The notes: generated by a model from the letters alone, not told the origin. DNA of 64,000 nt from UBA7455 sp026713185 (GCA_963665785.1 OY762456.1:434001-498000); one strand, 5' to 3'. Positions 8,944 through 18,520 are shown, counted from the stretch's first letter. Program-made: numbers and translations.

Positions 8944-9020
8944 GAGAGGACTTGAACCTCCACGGGGTTGCCCCCACTACCCCCTCAAGATAGCGTGTCT
9001 ACCAATTCCACCACTTCGGC
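8934..9020 (-). tRNA. tRNA-Leu, anticodon GAG
   Basis: Reverse strand reads GCCGAAGTGGTGGAATTGG... to ...CTTCGGCACCA, 87 nt with encoded CCA. The acceptor stem GCCGAAG pairs with CTTCGGC, a long variable arm typical of Leu tRNA is present, the T-loop is GGTTCAAGTCC, and the anticodon loop CTTGAGG gives GAG. It follows secG on the same strand, as in many gammaproteobacteria. Confidence 0.97.
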
Positions 9021-9025
9021 TAAAA

Positions 9026-9397
9026 TCATTCTTCAGATGGTTCCGGTTCTACTGTTGGAATCTCCGATATCTGGTCAGTTGATAAAGTTGGCAACTGATC
9101 AGGGACCTGCTCGACAACTTCCGGGATGCCAAGGTTCCTGACTTGTTCTGACTTCTGCTTTGCAAAGTAGGCCAGTGCGAAGCTGGTGAGAAAAAACCCG
9201 ATGGCAATTATCGTGGTAATTCTGGTCAGGAAACTGCCGGCGCCGCCGCTGCCAAAGACAGTCGATGAGGCGCCGGCGCCAAATCCTGATCCCATATCCG
9301 CACCTTTGCCCTGTTGCAGCAGGATCAGACCAATGATGCCTAATGCAGCAAGCACATGTGCCAGGAGAACCAGTGTCTCTACTATGTTCATGTCCAT
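9026..9397 (-). CDS. secG: Preprotein translocase subunit SecG
   Basis: Small inner-membrane subunit of the SecYEG protein-export channel. The sequence shows two transmembrane helices (ETLVLLAHVLAALGIIGLIL and RITTIIAIGFFLTSFALAYF) around the conserved cytosolic QQGKGADMGSGFGAGASSTV loop. I place the start at the ATG at 9397, which overlaps the tpiA stop (TGATG) and has GGCAGGAG upstream, giving 123 residues. The acidic, proline-containing tail is normal for SecG. It is the last coding gene before tRNA-Leu in the minus-strand block. Confidence 0.95.
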   Translation of the reverse strand: MDMNIVETLVLLAHVLAALGIIGLILLQQGKGADMGSGFGAGASSTVFGSGGAGSFLTRITTIIAIGFFLTSFALAYFAKQKSEQVRNLGIPEVVEQVPDQLPTLSTDQISEIPTVEPEPSEE

Positions 9398-10146
9398 CAA
9401 TTTGCTCCTGCCGCCTTGCAAATGGCAATAAATTCTTTACTTTTCAGCGATGCCCCGCCTACCAGGACACCATTAATATCTTCCATGGCCATCAATTCAT
9501 CCGCGTTGCTGCCGTTAACACTGCCACCGTAAAGAATACGCATGTTATCCGCCAGCTCGCAGTCGACATCGGCAACGAATTGCCTGATCCCTGCATGAAC
9601 ACCGGCGGCCAGGTCCGGCGTCGCGGTTTTGCCTGTGCCAATGGCCCATAAAGGCTCATAGGCAATAATCCCCCGGCTGAACTCATCGCTGGAAACATGA
9701 TCCAGCACGGCTGAAATCTGCCGGTTTATAACCTCGTGAGTCTCTGAAGCCTGCCGTTGCGACAGAGTTTCACCAACACACAATATGGGTGTCAAACCCG
9801 CATCGATGACCGCCTTGAACTTTGTCGCCACAACGTCATCAGACTCATCAAACAGGGTTCTGCGTTCCGAGTGGCCAGTCAATACGTACTTGCAACCAAA
9901 TTCCCGGACCATCGATACTGAAATTTCACCGGTAAATGCCCCCTGTAAATGCCAGTCTACGTTTTGGGCGCCGAGTTTGATGTGACTGTTCTCGATCAGT
10001 GAACTGACCTGTTGCATAAAAACAAAGGGAGGACAAATCAGCACATCACACTGAAAATCCTCCTGGGCCACAATCTCGGTCACCAGTTCGGTGGCATCCT
10101 GGCGGGTACCGTTCATCTTCCAGTTGCCTGCAACCATGGGTCTCAT
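9397..10146 (-). CDS. tpiA: Triosephosphate isomerase
   Basis: Interconverts glyceraldehyde-3-phosphate and dihydroxyacetone phosphate in glycolysis. The TIM-barrel catalytic residues are visible: the Lys of AGNWKMNG, the His of TGHSERR and the Glu of AYEPLWAIGTGKTA; the phosphate loop GGSVNGSN follows. I start it at the ATG at 10146 (MRPMVAGNWKMNG), preceded by AGGTG, rather than at the upstream in-frame codon. This gives about 249 residues, a normal length. Its stop overlaps the secG start, so translation is coupled. Confidence 0.96.
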   Translation of the reverse strand: MRPMVAGNWKMNGTRQDATELVTEIVAQEDFQCDVLICPPFVFMQQVSSLIENSHIKLGAQNVDWHLQGAFTGEISVSMVREFGCKYVLTGHSERRTLFDESDDVVATKFKAVIDAGLTPILCVGETLSQRQASETHEVINRQISAVLDHVSSDEFSRGIIAYEPLWAIGTGKTATPDLAAGVHAGIRQFVADVDCELADNMRILYGGSVNGSNADELMAMEDINGVLVGGASLKSKEFIAICKAAGAN

Positions 10147-10217
10147 TGTTCGGACACCTGAAACAAGGTGGCGAATAGTAGCGATTTTATCATGAAGTTG
10201 CAATCCACGGTTGCTGC

Positions 10218-11579
10218 CTACCCCACTGATTCTGCAATGACTGACGCCAGTTCGTTGGCCAACTCTCTGACCTGGGAAAAGTTCTCTCCTTCCACCATGA
10301 CGCGAACGACCGGTTCGGTTCCGGAGGGTCTCAGCAAGACTCGCCCCCTGCCATCAAGTGCCTGTTTCGTCGATGCCACTGCCTCTCCAATCCTGGGGAT
10401 CCCCTCCAATGATGCTGTTTCTGGAACATCACCCTTACAACGGACATTCACCATGTGCTGGGGATATTTCTCCATTCCGTGCTTCAGGTCATGCAGGGAT
10501 TTACCGGACTTGATCATGCCGGCCACAACCTGCAGCGAAGAAATAATGCCATCACCGGTTGAGGTCAGATCGAGACAGAGGATATGGCCTGATGATTCAC
10601 CACCGAGTTGCCAGTGATTGCGAATGAGTTCCGTCAGGACATATCGATCACCTACCGCCGCACGGATGAATGGGATGGATTCTCTTTCCAAAGCCTGTTC
10701 AAGACCGAAATTACTCATCATGGTCCCTACAACACCACCGGACAACCGGTCCTCTTGCTTGCGCGAAGATGCAATAATGAGAAGTAACTCATCCCCATCA
10801 ACCACCTCTCCCCGATCATCAACCATGATGACCCGGTCTCCATCCCCGTCAAGTGCAATTCCCAGGTCCGCCTGGTTGTCGATGACGGTTTCAACCAGAA
10901 GATTCGTCGAAGTTGATCCGTTATTTTCGTTGATATTGAAACCATCGGGTTCCGTACCAATCTCGAGTACTTCCGCCCCAAGTTCGCGATAGACATTGGG
11001 TGCAATGTGGTAGGTTGCACCGTTGGCACAGTCCAGTACCACTTTCAGGCCTTTGAGGTTGTAGCTGCCGGGGAAACAACTCTTGCAGAACTCAATATAG
11101 CGTCCTGCCGCATCCTCGATACGGGTTACCTTGCCAATGTGCATTGAATCAACCACGGTCATGGTCTGTTTCAGTTCATGTTCGATGGCAAGCTCGATCG
11201 CATCATCCAGTTTTTCACCGTTTTCGGAAAAAAACTTGATGCCATTGTCATAATACGGATTGTGCGAAGCGCTGATCACGATACCAGCCTGTGCCTTGAA
11301 AGTCCGTGTCAGATAAGCGATGGCAGGTGTCGGCATGGGTCCTAACAAAGCCACGTCGACTCCCGCGGCGGCCAGACCGGATTCCAGGGCGGATTCAAAC
11401 ATATAGCCGGATACACGGGTGTCCTTGCCAATGAGGAACAGCCCCCGTCCTGATGATGAAAAAACTCTCCCAGCCGCCCATCCCAGTTTCAGCACGAATT
11501 CCGGTGTGATCGGCAGGGTACCGACCCGGCCACGTATTCCATCGGTTCCGAAATAGTGTTTTGACTCGCTCTGGCTCAT
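10218..11579 (-). CDS. glmM: Phosphoglucosamine mutase GlmM
   Basis: Converts glucosamine-6-phosphate to glucosamine-1-phosphate for UDP-GlcNAc, peptidoglycan and LPS synthesis. The N-terminal FGTDGIRGRVG, the phosphoserine loop ISASHNPYYDNGIKFF, the metal-binding LDGDGDRVI and the C-terminal phosphate-binding RPSGTEPVVRVM are all present. 453 residues is standard. It starts inside the folP stop (ATGA overlap), so the two are coupled, as in most gammaproteobacteria. Confidence 0.97.
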   Translation of the reverse strand: MSQSESKHYFGTDGIRGRVGTLPITPEFVLKLGWAAGRVFSSSGRGLFLIGKDTRVSGYMFESALESGLAAAGVDVALLGPMPTPAIAYLTRTFKAQAGIVISASHNPYYDNGIKFFSENGEKLDDAIELAIEHELKQTMTVVDSMHIGKVTRIEDAAGRYIEFCKSCFPGSYNLKGLKVVLDCANGATYHIAPNVYRELGAEVLEIGTEPDGFNINENNGSTSTNLLVETVIDNQADLGIALDGDGDRVIMVDDRGEVVDGDELLLIIASSRKQEDRLSGGVVGTMMSNFGLEQALERESIPFIRAAVGDRYVLTELIRNHWQLGGESSGHILCLDLTSTGDGIISSLQVVAGMIKSGKSLHDLKHGMEKYPQHMVNVRCKGDVPETASLEGIPRIGEAVASTKQALDGRGRVLLRPSGTEPVVRVMVEGENFSQVRELANELASVIAESVG

Positions 11580-12403
11580 GGCAACTGCTCTCTGTTAATA
11601 GAGTGAACAACTTTTAATGCCGCACTGGTTTGCGCTACATCGTGAACACGAACAATATTCGCTCCATGACTGACCGCAACAATGGCGCCCGCTACACTGC
11701 CAGACAACCTTGCGTCACTCAAACCCGTAATCATGCCGATGGTACTCTTTCTGGATAGTCCTACCAACAACGGCAGACCAAAAGACTGAAATTCAGCGAG
11801 CCGGTTTATCAGCATCAGGTTGTGTTCCGGGGTTTTACCAAAGCCGAAGCCCGGGTCCAGAATGAGCAGTTTACGATTTATCCCGGCAACCCGACATGCT
11901 TCTATTCGATCGATAAAGAATGATTTGATGTCTTCGACCAGATCGATATAGGAGGGTTGTTCCTGCATTGTCTGCGGTTGTCCCTGCATGTGCATGAGGC
12001 AAACATGCAGTCCGCTGGCAGCGGCAGCGGTTATTGCCCCTTCGCGGGTCAGCGCCCGTACATCATTGACTACATCGCAATCCGCCTTCGCTGCCTGTTC
12101 CATGACAGAGGCGGTACTGGTGTCGACGGAGATACAGGCATCAGTTTCGGCCCGGAGGGCTTCGATCACAGGGATGACCCGGTCCAACTCTTCCTGTTCA
12201 GGTACGGGGTTGGCGCCGGGTCGGGTGGATTCTCCACCAACATCAATGATGTCAGCTCCCTGTTGCAACAGTTGCAGCGCGTGCTCTTTAGCCGCACTCA
12301 GAGAGTTATAACGGCCGCCATCATAAAAGGAATCCGGGGTAACATTGAGTATCCCCATAATCAATGGACGCTTATCAGCCAGGAGACCCGTTATTCTTGA
12401 CAT
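11576..12403 (-). CDS. folP: Dihydropteroate synthase FolP
   Basis: Condenses p-aminobenzoate with dihydropterin pyrophosphate in folate synthesis; target of sulfonamides. Both signature segments are present: IMGILNVTPDSFYDGG and DVGGESTRPGANPV. I choose the ATG at 12403 (MSRITGLLADKRPLIMG); a longer frame upstream runs back into ftsH and has no family similarity. About 275 residues. The gene lies 31 nt after ftsH and overlaps glmM by 4 nt. Confidence 0.95.
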   Translation of the reverse strand: MSRITGLLADKRPLIMGILNVTPDSFYDGGRYNSLSAAKEHALQLLQQGADIIDVGGESTRPGANPVPEQEELDRVIPVIEALRAETDACISVDTSTASVMEQAAKADCDVVNDVRALTREGAITAAAASGLHVCLMHMQGQPQTMQEQPSYIDLVEDIKSFFIDRIEACRVAGINRKLLILDPGFGFGKTPEHNLMLINRLAEFQSFGLPLLVGLSRKSTIGMITGLSDARLSGSVAGAIVAVSHGANIVRVHDVAQTSAALKVVHSINREQLP

Positions 12404-12434
12404 GAATAGACCGCAGGGCCTTACCGTGGTGCGG

Positions 12435-14357
12435 TCAATGGTCCGGCGCTGGATCGCCAACGGGTCCGGGAGGTCGTGGCTTTGCAGGTTTGGGTTTTGT
12501 GTCCGCCACTGGTGTTGTGTTGTCATCCCACCCATCGGGAGGTCTGGGTTTACGACCATTCATGATGTCATCAATCTGCTCCCGGTCTATGGTCTCATAT
12601 TCCAGCAATGTTTCCATCATGATATCCAGCTTGTCCCGGTTCTCTTCAAGCAGCGTTTTAGCGGTGTTGTAACAATCATCAATGATCGATCGTACTTCAA
12701 TATCTATCTTGTTCTGGGTATCTTCTGACAAATGAGACTGGTTCATACTGGCCGATTTACCCAGGAAAATTTCTTCGTCCTCGGTATCGTACATCAGAGG
12801 ACCAAGTTTGGAGGACAGACCCCACTTGGTCACCATGGAACGCGCCATCTTGGTCGCCTGTTCAATATCGTTGGCGGCGCCTGTTGTAATGCCATCAGGT
12901 CCAAGCGTCATTTCTTCTGCAATCCTGCCGCCGTACAGAGCACATATCTTGCTGTGAATAGCCTGTTTGCTGAGTGAATATCGGTCTTCTTCGGGCAGGA
13001 ACATGGTTACGCCAAGTGCCCTTCCCCTGGGGATGATGGTGACCTTGTAACTGGGATCGTGATCCGGTACCAGGTAACCGACAATACAATGGCCGGCTTC
13101 ATGGTATGCCGTATTTCTTTTTTCTTTCTCAGACATGACCATGCTTTTGCGCTCAGCGCCCATCATGATCTTGTCTTTGGCCTGTTCAAATTCAGCCATA
13201 CCAACGGTACGCCGGTCCTTTCTGGCTGCAATCAGAGCGGCTTCGTTGACCACATTTTCAAGATCCGCACCGGAAAAGCCGGGTGTACCACGGGCAATCA
13301 CCTCGGGTTTAAAATCCGCCGCAAGAGGGACTTTACGCATATGGACTTTCAGAATCTGTTCGCGTCCGCGGATATCAGGCAAGGAAACCACAACCTGACG
13401 GTCAAACCTGCCCGGGCGCAGCAGGGCCGGGTCAAGTACATCCGGCCTGTTGGTTGAGGCGATAATAATAATGCCCTCATTACCATCAAAACCGTCCATC
13501 TCCACCAGCAACTGGTTCAGGGTTTGCTCGCGCTCGTCATGACCACCGCCCAGACCAGCACCCCTGTGCCGGCCTACAGCATCAATCTCGTCTATAAAGA
13601 TAATACAGGGTGTCTGTTTCTTTGCCTGATCGAACATATCCCGGACACGGGATGCGCCAACGCCGACAAACATCTCTACAAAGTCTGAACCGGAGATCGA
13701 AAAGAAGGGTACCTTGGCTTCACCGGCGATGGCTTTTGCCAGGAGTGTTTTACCGGTGCCGGGCTGCCCCACCATCAGCGTACCTCGGGGTATACGACCA
13801 CCGAGTTTCTGGAATTTGGCAGGATCCTGCAGAAACTCCACCAGTTCCTGGACATCTTCCTTGGCCTCATCAACACCTGCAACATCTGCAAAGGTTGTTT
13901 TAATCTGGTCTTCACCCAGCAATTTTGCCTTGCTTTTGCCAAAGGTCAGTGGACCGCCCCGACCGCCGGAACCACCCTGCATCTGGCGCATGAAGAACAT
14001 GAAGACGGCGATGATGACCAGGATAGGGAAACTGGCTATCAGTAGCTGGGTCCAGATACTCTGCTGTTCAGGTCGATTACCTTTGAAAGTCACATTATGT
14101 TCGAGGAGATCGTCTATGAGCGCCTTATCCCCAATCTGCGGCTGAATGGTTTCGAACTGCTGCCCGTCAAAACGCTCACCTCTTATCGTGAGCCCATCAA
14201 TTTCTATCGCGTCTACCTGGTCCTGTTTGACCATGTCAATAAAATCGGAGTAACCGATTTCATCCGTGTCCCTGGAGACATTGAAATTCTGAAAAACGAT
14301 AAACAAAACAGCGGCTATGATGACCCAAAGCGCCAGGTTTTTAACCATGTCGTTCAA
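12435..14357 (-). CDS. ftsH: ATP-dependent membrane zinc metalloprotease FtsH
   Basis: Hexameric AAA+ protease that degrades misfolded membrane proteins and regulators such as LpxC. Two N-terminal membrane helices (LALWVIIAAVLFIVFQ and LLIASFPILVIIAVFMFFM) flank a periplasmic domain. The AAA module has Walker A GQPGTGKT and Walker B IIFIDEIDAVGRHRG, and the zinc protease has YHEAGHCIVGY. 640 residues; the Pro-rich tail is usual. It lies between rlmE and folP in the conserved block. Confidence 0.98.
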   Translation of the reverse strand: MNDMVKNLALWVIIAAVLFIVFQNFNVSRDTDEIGYSDFIDMVKQDQVDAIEIDGLTIRGERFDGQQFETIQPQIGDKALIDDLLEHNVTFKGNRPEQQSIWTQLLIASFPILVIIAVFMFFMRQMQGGSGGRGGPLTFGKSKAKLLGEDQIKTTFADVAGVDEAKEDVQELVEFLQDPAKFQKLGGRIPRGTLMVGQPGTGKTLLAKAIAGEAKVPFFSISGSDFVEMFVGVGASRVRDMFDQAKKQTPCIIFIDEIDAVGRHRGAGLGGGHDEREQTLNQLLVEMDGFDGNEGIIIIASTNRPDVLDPALLRPGRFDRQVVVSLPDIRGREQILKVHMRKVPLAADFKPEVIARGTPGFSGADLENVVNEAALIAARKDRRTVGMAEFEQAKDKIMMGAERKSMVMSEKEKRNTAYHEAGHCIVGYLVPDHDPSYKVTIIPRGRALGVTMFLPEEDRYSLSKQAIHSKICALYGGRIAEEMTLGPDGITTGAANDIEQATKMARSMVTKWGLSSKLGPLMYDTEDEEIFLGKSASMNQSHLSEDTQNKIDIEVRSIIDDCYNTAKTLLEENRDKLDIMMETLLEYETIDREQIDDIMNGRKPRPPDGWDDNTTPVADTKPKPAKPRPPGPVGDPAPDH

Positions 14358-14453
14358 GAACTGATCCCCTTTGCAGAGTATGACCTGCAGGTAAATTAAA
14401 TTCGCAAGAGTTTACATTACTACACATTCGGTATTTCACCAAAATTTATCCCC

Positions 14454-15080
14454 TCATGCCTTAAGACCTTGGCCCAGTAAATAAATTTCCCGAGACCGGT
14501 CTCGCGATGCTGCGGGCTTTATATTATTGAAGCGGAGAAAGGACTGCTTAAATGCCTGACGAAGCGGGTCTATGCCTGCTCCCTGAAAACATTTCACCAG
14601 TAAAGTGCCTTGCGGACTCAATATTTCCTGAGCCATTGCAAGCGCCAGTTCCACCAGGTAAACAATCCTTGGCTGATCTATTTCCTTCATACCACTTAAA
14701 TTTGGGGCCATATCAGAAATTACAAGGTCTGGCGCAGTTCCATCCAGCGTTTTCCGTATCTGTTCAACTGTTTCTTCTTCAGTAAAATCGCCCTGGAGGC
14801 ATATCACGCCTGGAATGGGTTGCATCTTCAATAGATCAACAGCAATAACCATACCATTACCACCAGTGATTTCATTTGCTACCTGGGACCACCCGCCCGG
14901 TGCGGCGCCAAGGTCCAACACTGTCTGTCCGGATCTTAAAACAGAGTATTTCTGCTGTATTTCCAATAACTTGTAGCTTGCTCTGGATCGGTATCCCGAT
15001 TTGCGGGCAGTCCTGACATACGCATCCCGTTCGTGTTCCGCCAGCCATCGTCTGGATTTTTTTGCCATTCCCTGTTCCAT
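14454..15080 (-). CDS. rlmE: 23S rRNA 2'-O-ribose methyltransferase RlmE (FtsJ/RrmJ)
   Basis: Methylates U2552 of 23S rRNA late in 50S assembly. The sequence shows YRSRASYKLLEIQQKY with the catalytic Lys, the SAM motif VLDLGAAPGGWSQVA, and DLVISDMAPNLSG. 208 residues is typical. A second in-frame ATG at 15068 (MAKKSRRWL) could also be the start; neither has a strong ribosome-binding site. It is in the usual place upstream of ftsH. The short RNA-binding gene yhbY often found nearby is not seen. Confidence 0.96.
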   Translation of the reverse strand: MEQGMAKKSRRWLAEHERDAYVRTARKSGYRSRASYKLLEIQQKYSVLRSGQTVLDLGAAPGGWSQVANEITGGNGMVIAVDLLKMQPIPGVICLQGDFTEEETVEQIRKTLDGTAPDLVISDMAPNLSGMKEIDQPRIVYLVELALAMAQEILSPQGTLLVKCFQGAGIDPLRQAFKQSFLRFNNIKPAASRDRSREIYLLGQGLKA

Positions 15081-15160
15081 TTAAAACTTCAGGATAGAGT
15101 CGGCTGCCCCATTTTGAACTGAATACACTCTAATTTGTTCAGCGTTACTATTTTATTAAA

Positions 15161-15637
15161 TCAGATGTGCTCTATGTTGCAGATTTCCAGTTCAACCTCT
15201 CCTTTTGGAGTCTTGACCACTGCAACGTCTCCAACTTCCTTGCCGACCAGAGCCCTGGCGATAGGGGAATATATAGACACTTTGTTCACCTTGATGTCTG
15301 ATTCCTCATCACCAACGACCTGATAGGTGGATTCAGAATCATCATCCAGATTAACCACTGTCACAGTGGCCCCGAAGATGACCTTTCCGTTGGGCGGAAT
15401 TTCCTGGATATTGATAACCTGGGCTACGGAAAGTTTATTTTCTATTTCATGAATCCGGGCTTCCACAAAGCCCTGCTCTTCCTTGGCGTACTGATATTCG
15501 GCATTTTCGCGCAGGTCCCCATGTTCCCGCGCTTCTGCAATGGCACGAACGATCCTCTGTCTTTCCACCGATTTCAATCGAGTCAGTTCGCTTCGGAGAG
15601 CCGACGCGCCTTCCGCGGTCATCGGAATCTTGTTCAT
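15161..15637 (-). CDS. greA: Transcription elongation factor GreA
   Basis: Rescues backtracked RNA polymerase by stimulating transcript cleavage. The N-terminal coiled coil is clear (LRSELTRLKSVERQRIVRAI, then AREHGDLRENAEYQYAKEEQ with the tip acidic residues), followed by the FKBP-like C-terminal domain (FGATVTVVNLDDDSESTYQV, SPIARALVGKEVGD). 158 residues is exactly the family length. carAB, which often precedes greA, is not present here, so synteny breaks upstream. Confidence 0.97.
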   Translation of the reverse strand: MNKIPMTAEGASALRSELTRLKSVERQRIVRAIAEAREHGDLRENAEYQYAKEEQGFVEARIHEIENKLSVAQVINIQEIPPNGKVIFGATVTVVNLDDDSESTYQVVGDEESDIKVNKVSIYSPIARALVGKEVGDVAVVKTPKGEVELEICNIEHI

Positions 15638-15951
15638 TTTCTTATGGGTCTGTTACCTGAAATATACAGTGTCAAATGGAAATGGGAATTTGTCCAGTGA
15701 AATTTCACAATCCGTGTGTTGCATGTCGGCAAAATTGGACAACTGGCCCTGACTGCCAATTAGTTCCTGTACACAAAGTCGACTTCCAAGAGTTTTAGTT
15801 GCGACATTCACATATTGTTGGTTTAAAAATCAACGGCTTGACAGGAAGTAATCACCGCGGTGTTGAATTCTCGGACAAGAACCAGTTTGCGGTTGAGATA
15901 GCTTTGTTGATGGACTAGGCTTTCCAGTGAAAAGAAAATGCGAGGTGCAAC
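15638..15951. other. Intergenic region, greA / VOC gene (divergent)
   Basis: About 314 nt between divergent genes. Minus-strand frames in it are antisense or chance and show no family pattern. It should hold the greA promoter and that of the VOC-rhodanese pair; I cannot assign exact boxes. Confidence 0.4.
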
Positions 15952-16329
15952 ATGGTGGATGACAACAAGCGGCCTGATGTGTGGATAGGCCATGTGAGAA
16001 TGCCCACACCAAAAATGGAGGAGTCCCATGCCTTCATGCAGGAGATTGGAATGCGACCGATATTCAAAGGCGAAACCGTGGCGGTATTGGAACTGCGGGG
16101 CGGTACTCACATCGTACTGGCAAACGATGAGGATCATGAGCCCGCGGATGTATCTTTCGACCTCATGGTGGAAGACCTGGCGGAGACCCACGCTCAATAC
16201 CGGGGACGTGGTTACCAGGTCACGGAGATAGAAAAAGGTCGCATTCACGATTCCTTTTATCTGACTGAGCCTGGAGGTAACCGGATTGTGGTGAATTCAA
16301 CTCATGTACCTGATCACAGCCTTGTCTGA
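15952..16329 (+). CDS. VOC-superfamily (glyoxalase/dioxygenase-fold) protein
   Basis: A 125-residue single-domain vicinal-oxygen-chelate protein. The paired beta-alpha-beta-beta-beta modules are visible: IGHVRMPTPKMEESHAFMQE with the first His, LELRGGTHIVLAND, SFDLMVEDLAETHAQYRGRG, and the closing FYLTEPGGNRIVVNSTH with a Glu metal ligand. GAGGTGC precedes the ATG. Members include glyoxalases, ring-cleavage dioxygenases and resistance proteins; no specific activity can be assigned. It is probably co-transcribed with the rhodanese gene 90 nt downstream. Confidence 0.8.
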   Translation: MVDDNKRPDVWIGHVRMPTPKMEESHAFMQEIGMRPIFKGETVAVLELRGGTHIVLANDEDHEPADVSFDLMVEDLAETHAQYRGRGYQVTEIEKGRIHDSFYLTEPGGNRIVVNSTHVPDHSLV

Positions 16330-16419
16330 GACATGGATGCAGCATTTCCGGACAATTGCCAGTCAGTTTCCGGCTATCCGGTTTATTGGGTAGGGTGGTT
16401 TTTGAAACAGGAGTGAATA

Positions 16420-16839
16420 ATGACCATCAAGGATATATTCAGCGAAGTCGAGTTAGCCAAACAGGATATTGAGAATCTCGGCGTTGATGATCTCAAAAGA
16501 GAACTACAGGACAATCCGGATCTCCTGCTGATTGATTTGAGGGAGATCCAGGAGCGAGTGGACCTGGGCGCCATCCCCGGTTCCATCCACGCGCCCAGAG
16601 GTATGCTGGAATTCTGGGCAAGTCCCGCCAGCCCCTATTACCGCGATTACTTTCAGGAAGATCGTCGGACGATTCTGTTCTGCGCCGGAGGTGGACGTTC
16701 AGTCTTTGCAACGCTTGCGCTGCTGGATATGGGTTTCAAGGATGTGGCACACCTGGAAGCCGGATTTGGCGGTTGGCAGGAAGCCGGGGAGGAGATTGAG
16801 GATGTTGCCGCGACCAGTAGATGGATAAGACGAGAGTAA
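16420..16839 (+). CDS. Rhodanese-like domain protein
   Basis: A 139-residue single rhodanese domain. LLIDLREIQERVDLGAIPGS is the N-terminal half. The active-site loop is ILFCAGGGRSVFATLALLDM with the catalytic Cys, and the end is DVAHLEAGFGGWQEAG. Such proteins carry sulfane sulfur as a persulfide and act as sulfurtransferases or sulfur carriers. ACAGGAG precedes the start. It ends 5 nt from the convergent lipoprotein gene. Confidence 0.9.
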   Translation: MTIKDIFSEVELAKQDIENLGVDDLKRELQDNPDLLLIDLREIQERVDLGAIPGSIHAPRGMLEFWASPASPYYRDYFQEDRRTILFCAGGGRSVFATLALLDMGFKDVAHLEAGFGGWQEAGEEIEDVAATSRWIRRE

Positions 16840-16843
16840 TCGT

Positions 16844-18520
16844 TCAGCGGATTTCATTCAAGACATGATTCAGCATGCTCAATCCACAAAGCGTGTGCAG
16901 AATACCCACCTCGTCTGTGGCATTGAAGAACTGCTCATAAAAACTGGTATCACATAGATCTTCATAATGCATGGCGTTGACGTTGCCATCCAGTGTACTC
17001 AGGAAATCTTTGGTATTGTCGACCGGAACCAGCCGGTCGTAGGTGGAATGATACAGGTGGAGTGTAACGTCCTCATCATTGAAGACTTCTTCCGGATTGA
17101 CAATATTCTGAAAGCTGCTTATCTGCAGAATTGCTTTCAGTTTGTCATAGGTGGCATCGTTGTCCAGAAATCCGCTGATAAATTGAGTACTCAGTTTCTC
17201 GTCTTCTACAACGTCCTGAAGGGTTATGCCACTGTCCGTGTATTCAATGATGCCCGGAAGAATTCGACCGGATATATAAGGTACATGAGCTTCCTGGTTC
17301 ACCAGGGTGCAGTAACCGTCATCATTGCAGCGTCCGTCCAGAGCCTGCATGACGCCCAGGAAAGTGCGATACAAGTCTAACGGCGCACCACCGGAATAGA
17401 CGTCGACGGTCTGCAGGGAATCTTTGTGATGGTGATGTATCTCCATCCAACTGGCAATGGCGCTGTGACCTCCCTGCGAGTAGCCGATAATGCTGATCGG
17501 TAAGTGTCTGCCATCTCCATGTATATCGACATAATCATTACTGTCCAGCACCCGGCGAACAAGATCGGCCGAATTCGAGCCGACTCTGTTGGCAATAAGA
17601 TAGGTTTCCGGCAATTCGCCGGTCGTTCCCCGACCAAAGTTGTCTGGTGCAACGACGAGGAAGCCGTGACCGGCGAACAGATTGGCAAGGATATACCAGG
17701 CATCTTTTTCATCGAGTTCCGATGGCGTGGAGCCGGTGGCGTGATTCAGCAGGATGATCCTGTCTCTCGGCGTAAAATCATCTGCAGAACTGATGTCGGG
17801 AATTGCCAGCAGTCCACTCAGAATCCCGGCGGATCCATCCGGGTGCGTCGATGAATACTCCACTTTCTGCACAGTCACATCATGAACGACTTCGGGATTG
17901 GCAAGGTAACGCCATTCGCTATTGATCAGAGCAACGATTAATTCCAGCAACAGTTGCTTCACTTCATCCGGACTATCCAGTTGATCGGACAGCGCTTCCA
18001 GGATATAGCCTGCAAAGAGATTATCCACCATGTCTTGTGGATTTTGTTGTTCATCAATGACATTCAACGTTGGCGTATCACTGCCGACATCAATGTCTAA
18101 TGTGCCTTCGTACCGGGTACCGCTTTCTCTTGTTGCCTTGACCGTAATGGTGTGACTGGCTGCCTCAAGGCCCTGCGGGCAGGAGAATCTGTGACTGGCC
18201 AGTTGATTCCCCTCAATGTCCGCAAGATCCGATGCGCTGCGCCGGGTACTGACAGCATTTAATCCACTGCAGTTCAATTCCACCGCGAAATCTGCGTCCG
18301 ACCAGGTTGAATGAGACAACTCGAATGCAGTTTGATACCCGGGGACACTGCCCTGCTCGTTCAGGGGGATTGAGTCGATGAATTCGATTTCCAGTACGGG
18401 TTCCGGGGGCGGCGGGGATGGCTCCGCTGGTTGTGGTTCGAATGTGCCGGCACCGCCCCCGCAGGCGGTTATTACTGTGGTGGTCAGGATGATGATGGGT
18501 ATTATGCGGGGTTGTGGCAT
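16844..18520 (-). CDS. Secreted alpha/beta-hydrolase lipoprotein (lipase/esterase-like)
   Basis: About 558 residues. With the start at 18520 (MPQPRIIPIIIL) the N-terminus is a lipoprotein signal ending in ITAC-GGG, then a Pro/Glu-rich linker, so it is probably anchored to the outer membrane. An alpha/beta-hydrolase core follows: RIILLNHATGSTPSELD, FLVVAPDNFGRGTTGE and the nucleophile elbow IIGYSQGGHSAIASW. A late DRLVPVDNTKDF may carry the Asp. It resembles the secretory lipase group, but the substrate is unknown. The longer frame to 18556 adds residues before the signal peptide and is less likely. Confidence 0.8.
   Translation of the reverse strand: MPQPRIIPIIILTTTVITACGGGAGTFEPQPAEPSPPPPEPVLEIEFIDSIPLNEQGSVPGYQTAFELSHSTWSDADFAVELNCSGLNAVSTRRSASDLADIEGNQLASHRFSCPQGLEAASHTITVKATRESGTRYEGTLDIDVGSDTPTLNVIDEQQNPQDMVDNLFAGYILEALSDQLDSPDEVKQLLLELIVALINSEWRYLANPEVVHDVTVQKVEYSSTHPDGSAGILSGLLAIPDISSADDFTPRDRIILLNHATGSTPSELDEKDAWYILANLFAGHGFLVVAPDNFGRGTTGELPETYLIANRVGSNSADLVRRVLDSNDYVDIHGDGRHLPISIIGYSQGGHSAIASWMEIHHHHKDSLQTVDVYSGGAPLDLYRTFLGVMQALDGRCNDDGYCTLVNQEAHVPYISGRILPGIIEYTDSGITLQDVVEDEKLSTQFISGFLDNDATYDKLKAILQISSFQNIVNPEEVFNDEDVTLHLYHSTYDRLVPVDNTKDFLSTLDGNVNAMHYEDLCDTSFYEQFFNATDEVGILHTLCGLSMLNHVLNEIR

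Noticed and set aside
15823..16248. 141-codon minus-strand frame opposite the VOC gene
   Set aside because: It is antisense to a clearly conserved plus-strand gene and shows no family pattern.
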